A stretch of 64,000 nucleotides of DNA. Origin: Streptomyces natalensis ATCC 27448. GTDB taxonomy: Bacteria; Actinomycetota; Actinomycetes; Streptomycetales; Streptomycetaceae. Positions 62,736 to 64,000 of this stretch are shown in pieces (within the stretch, counting starts at the first letter, position 1; the number at the start of each line of letters is the position of its first letter). The notes below the pieces were generated by a model, which made no database searches, was not told the origin of the DNA, and was given only the letters and a program-made list of their open reading frames with translations. The stretch lies in contig NZ_JRKI01000063.1 in the NCBI RefSeq assembly GCF_000935125.1, positions 62,001 to 126,000 on the forward strand, in the 5' to 3' direction. The translations under genes were made by a program, and so were the position numbers.

Positions 62736-64000
62736 GTGAGCGCCGACCACATCGATCCGTCCGGCATCCTCACCTACACGGGCAACTTGGAAGAGGTGGA
62801 AGCGCGCGCCAAGGCGCTGAAGAAGGAAGCGGGCGCGATCCGCGACAAGGGCGCGGATGTCCACTCTTCCTTCCAGGGGCTGCGGGCGTACTACTCGGCG
62901 CCGGAGGCGGAGCAGCTGTTCGCCTCGACCAAGCCGGTCGCCACCAAAGCGCATCACTTCGCCGACGAGCTGGAGAAGGTCGGCGCAGCCCTGGACACCT
63001 TCGCGGCCGAGGTACGCCCGCTGGTCGCCAGGCTTCACAAACTCGAAGGAGCTGCGTCCCACTTCGTCGCCGACATCAAGCAGGACGAGGACTGGCAGTA
63101 CGACCCGGTCAAGGTCGCCGTCAACAAGCAGCTGATTCAGGAGGTCTCCGCGACCGTCCAGGCGTTCTGGGCGGCGGAGGTGGCGGCCGCCAACAAGATC
63201 ACCGCTCTTGTTTCCCACGGCACCCACTGGACCCTTGGCGACGGTACGAAGAAAAAGGGCGGCCACACCTACGGCCTGACCAAGGAAGCGATGTCCTCGG
63301 CGGGCGATACGCCGTGGGGCAAGGTCGTCGACCAAAAACGCCACTGGTACGACCCCGGTGCCGTGGTCAGCTGGGTCAAGAACTTCGTCTGGGACGGCAC
63401 CGTCGTCGACGGCATGTGGGGCACCCTCAAGGGACTGTGGTCGCTGACGCCGTGGGGCGACAACTTCGGCGCCGCGTGGAAGAGCATGGGCCACCTGGCC
63501 ACCGTGACAACCGTGCCACTCCTGCTGCCCCTGGTTCCCCTGCTCCCCGATGGCAGCGTCAAGTCCTGGATGACGGACAGCATGAAGACGAGCGTTGAGG
63601 TCGGCAAGTCCATGGTCGCCTGGGACCAGTGGGACAAGAACTCGGGCCGGGCAGCGGGAGCATCGTTCTTCAACATCGGGACCCTGATCGCCACCCGTGG
63701 CGGCAGCGGCGCCGTCAAGACGGGCGCCGAAGCGGCCGGGGCGGGCGCCAAGATCGCCAACGCGGCCGCCCGGGTCGGCAGAGTCACCCACTACATGGAC
63801 CCGACCACCCACATCGTCAACGCCGTCGGCGCCGCCGCCAAGCTCACCAAACTCGATGCGGCGATCGGCAGCGCCTTCAAGGCCGTCAAAACCAGCACGG
63901 CCCTCGACCACCTGCGCGAGACCTTCACCGTCACCGCCAAAACCAGCCCCTCAGGCGCGGTACACCTGCCCAGCGGCCAGCCCGTGCACCTGGACGGCCC
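62736..64000 (+). CDS. Large putative T7SS-type effector, N-terminal part (cut by window end)
   Basis: GTG 62736 opens a frame that runs off the window end, giving 421 residues. Residues about 10-110 are helical and ESX-like (GNLEEVEARAKALKKEAGAIRDKG, STKPVATKAHHFADELEKVGAALDTF). A middle region has Trp-rich segments (VVSWVKNFVWDGTVVDGMWGTLKGLW) and hydrophobic stretches at about 258-275, followed by Ala/Gly-rich helices resembling the pretoxin regions of large secreted toxins. The C-terminal toxin, if any, and its immunity gene lie outside the window. Its position after three small ESX-like genes supports secretion. Confidence 0.7.
   Translation, partial: MSADHIDPSGILTYTGNLEEVEARAKALKKEAGAIRDKGADVHSSFQGLRAYYSAPEAEQLFASTKPVATKAHHFADELEKVGAALDTFAAEVRPLVARLHKLEGAASHFVADIKQDEDWQYDPVKVAVNKQLIQEVSATVQAFWAAEVAAANKITALVSHGTHWTLGDGTKKKGGHTYGLTKEAMSSAGDTPWGKVVDQKRHWYDPGAVVSWVKNFVWDGTVVDGMWGTLKGLWSLTPWGDNFGAAWKSMGHLATVTTVPLLLPLVPLLPDGSVKSWMTDSMKTSVEVGKSMVAWDQWDKNSGRAAGASFFNIGTLIATRGGSGAVKTGAEAAGAGAKIANAAARVGRVTHYMDPTTHIVNAVGAAAKLTKLDAAIGSAFKAVKTSTALDHLRETFTVTAKTSPSGAVHLPSGQPVHLDG

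Overview
The window is chromosomal DNA from a high-GC actinomycete, almost certainly a Streptomyces. The supporting signs are strong third-position GC bias, many GTG starts, BldB/WhiJ-type XRE plus DUF397 pairs, the futalosine menaquinone pathway, a 14-gene nuo operon with overlapping start and stop codons, and a rifamycin-associated element in front of a rifampicin monooxygenase. No rRNA, tRNA, CRISPR array, insertion sequence or prophage was seen.

Left part (1-10,700): the 3' end of an SDF-family dicarboxylate/cation symporter; a small hypothetical gene; a proline-rich membrane protein; a divergent pair of an alpha/beta hydrolase and a TetR regulator; and a fatty acyl-CoA ligase. The TetR promoter and the ligase promoter share the same inverted repeat, TTACT-N4-AGTAA. 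Next come an XRE/DUF397 regulatory locus, a small hypothetical gene, the rox gene with its RAE element, and a cold-shock gene with an attenuator-like hairpin in its leader.

Middle (10,970-54,230), largely respiratory: mqnA, a Ser/Thr kinase, mqnC, an imidazolonepropionase-like gene, the menaquinone methyltransferase, a zinc-ribbon membrane protein, a geranylgeranyl-reductase-family flavoprotein, an NlpC/P60 hydrolase, then nuoA-N behind a probable Rex operator. After this come a lipoprotein, GPP34 and fumarylacetoacetase genes, a decayed gene coupled to an FAD oxidoreductase, a polyprenyl diphosphate synthase (probably for the quinone side chain), a LolA-like protein, an ABC exporter, rarD and korAB (2-oxoacid:ferredoxin oxidoreductase). 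Quinone synthesis, complex I and a ferredoxin-reducing oxidoreductase therefore lie within about 43 kb.

Right part (54,500-64,000), regulatory and secretion-like: one NarL-type response regulator with two tandem paralogous histidine kinases; a VOC protein; an alpha/beta hydrolase remnant; a WhiJ/AbaA-like locus (ATPase, small protein, XRE regulator, DUF397) around a perfect 16-bp palindrome; then small ESAT-6-like proteins leading into a large gene cut off by the window end that looks like the N-terminal part of a type VII-secreted effector.

A feature running through the window is a set of short perfect tandem duplications (13-17 bp) near gene ends. Two of them appear to frameshift degraded genes.
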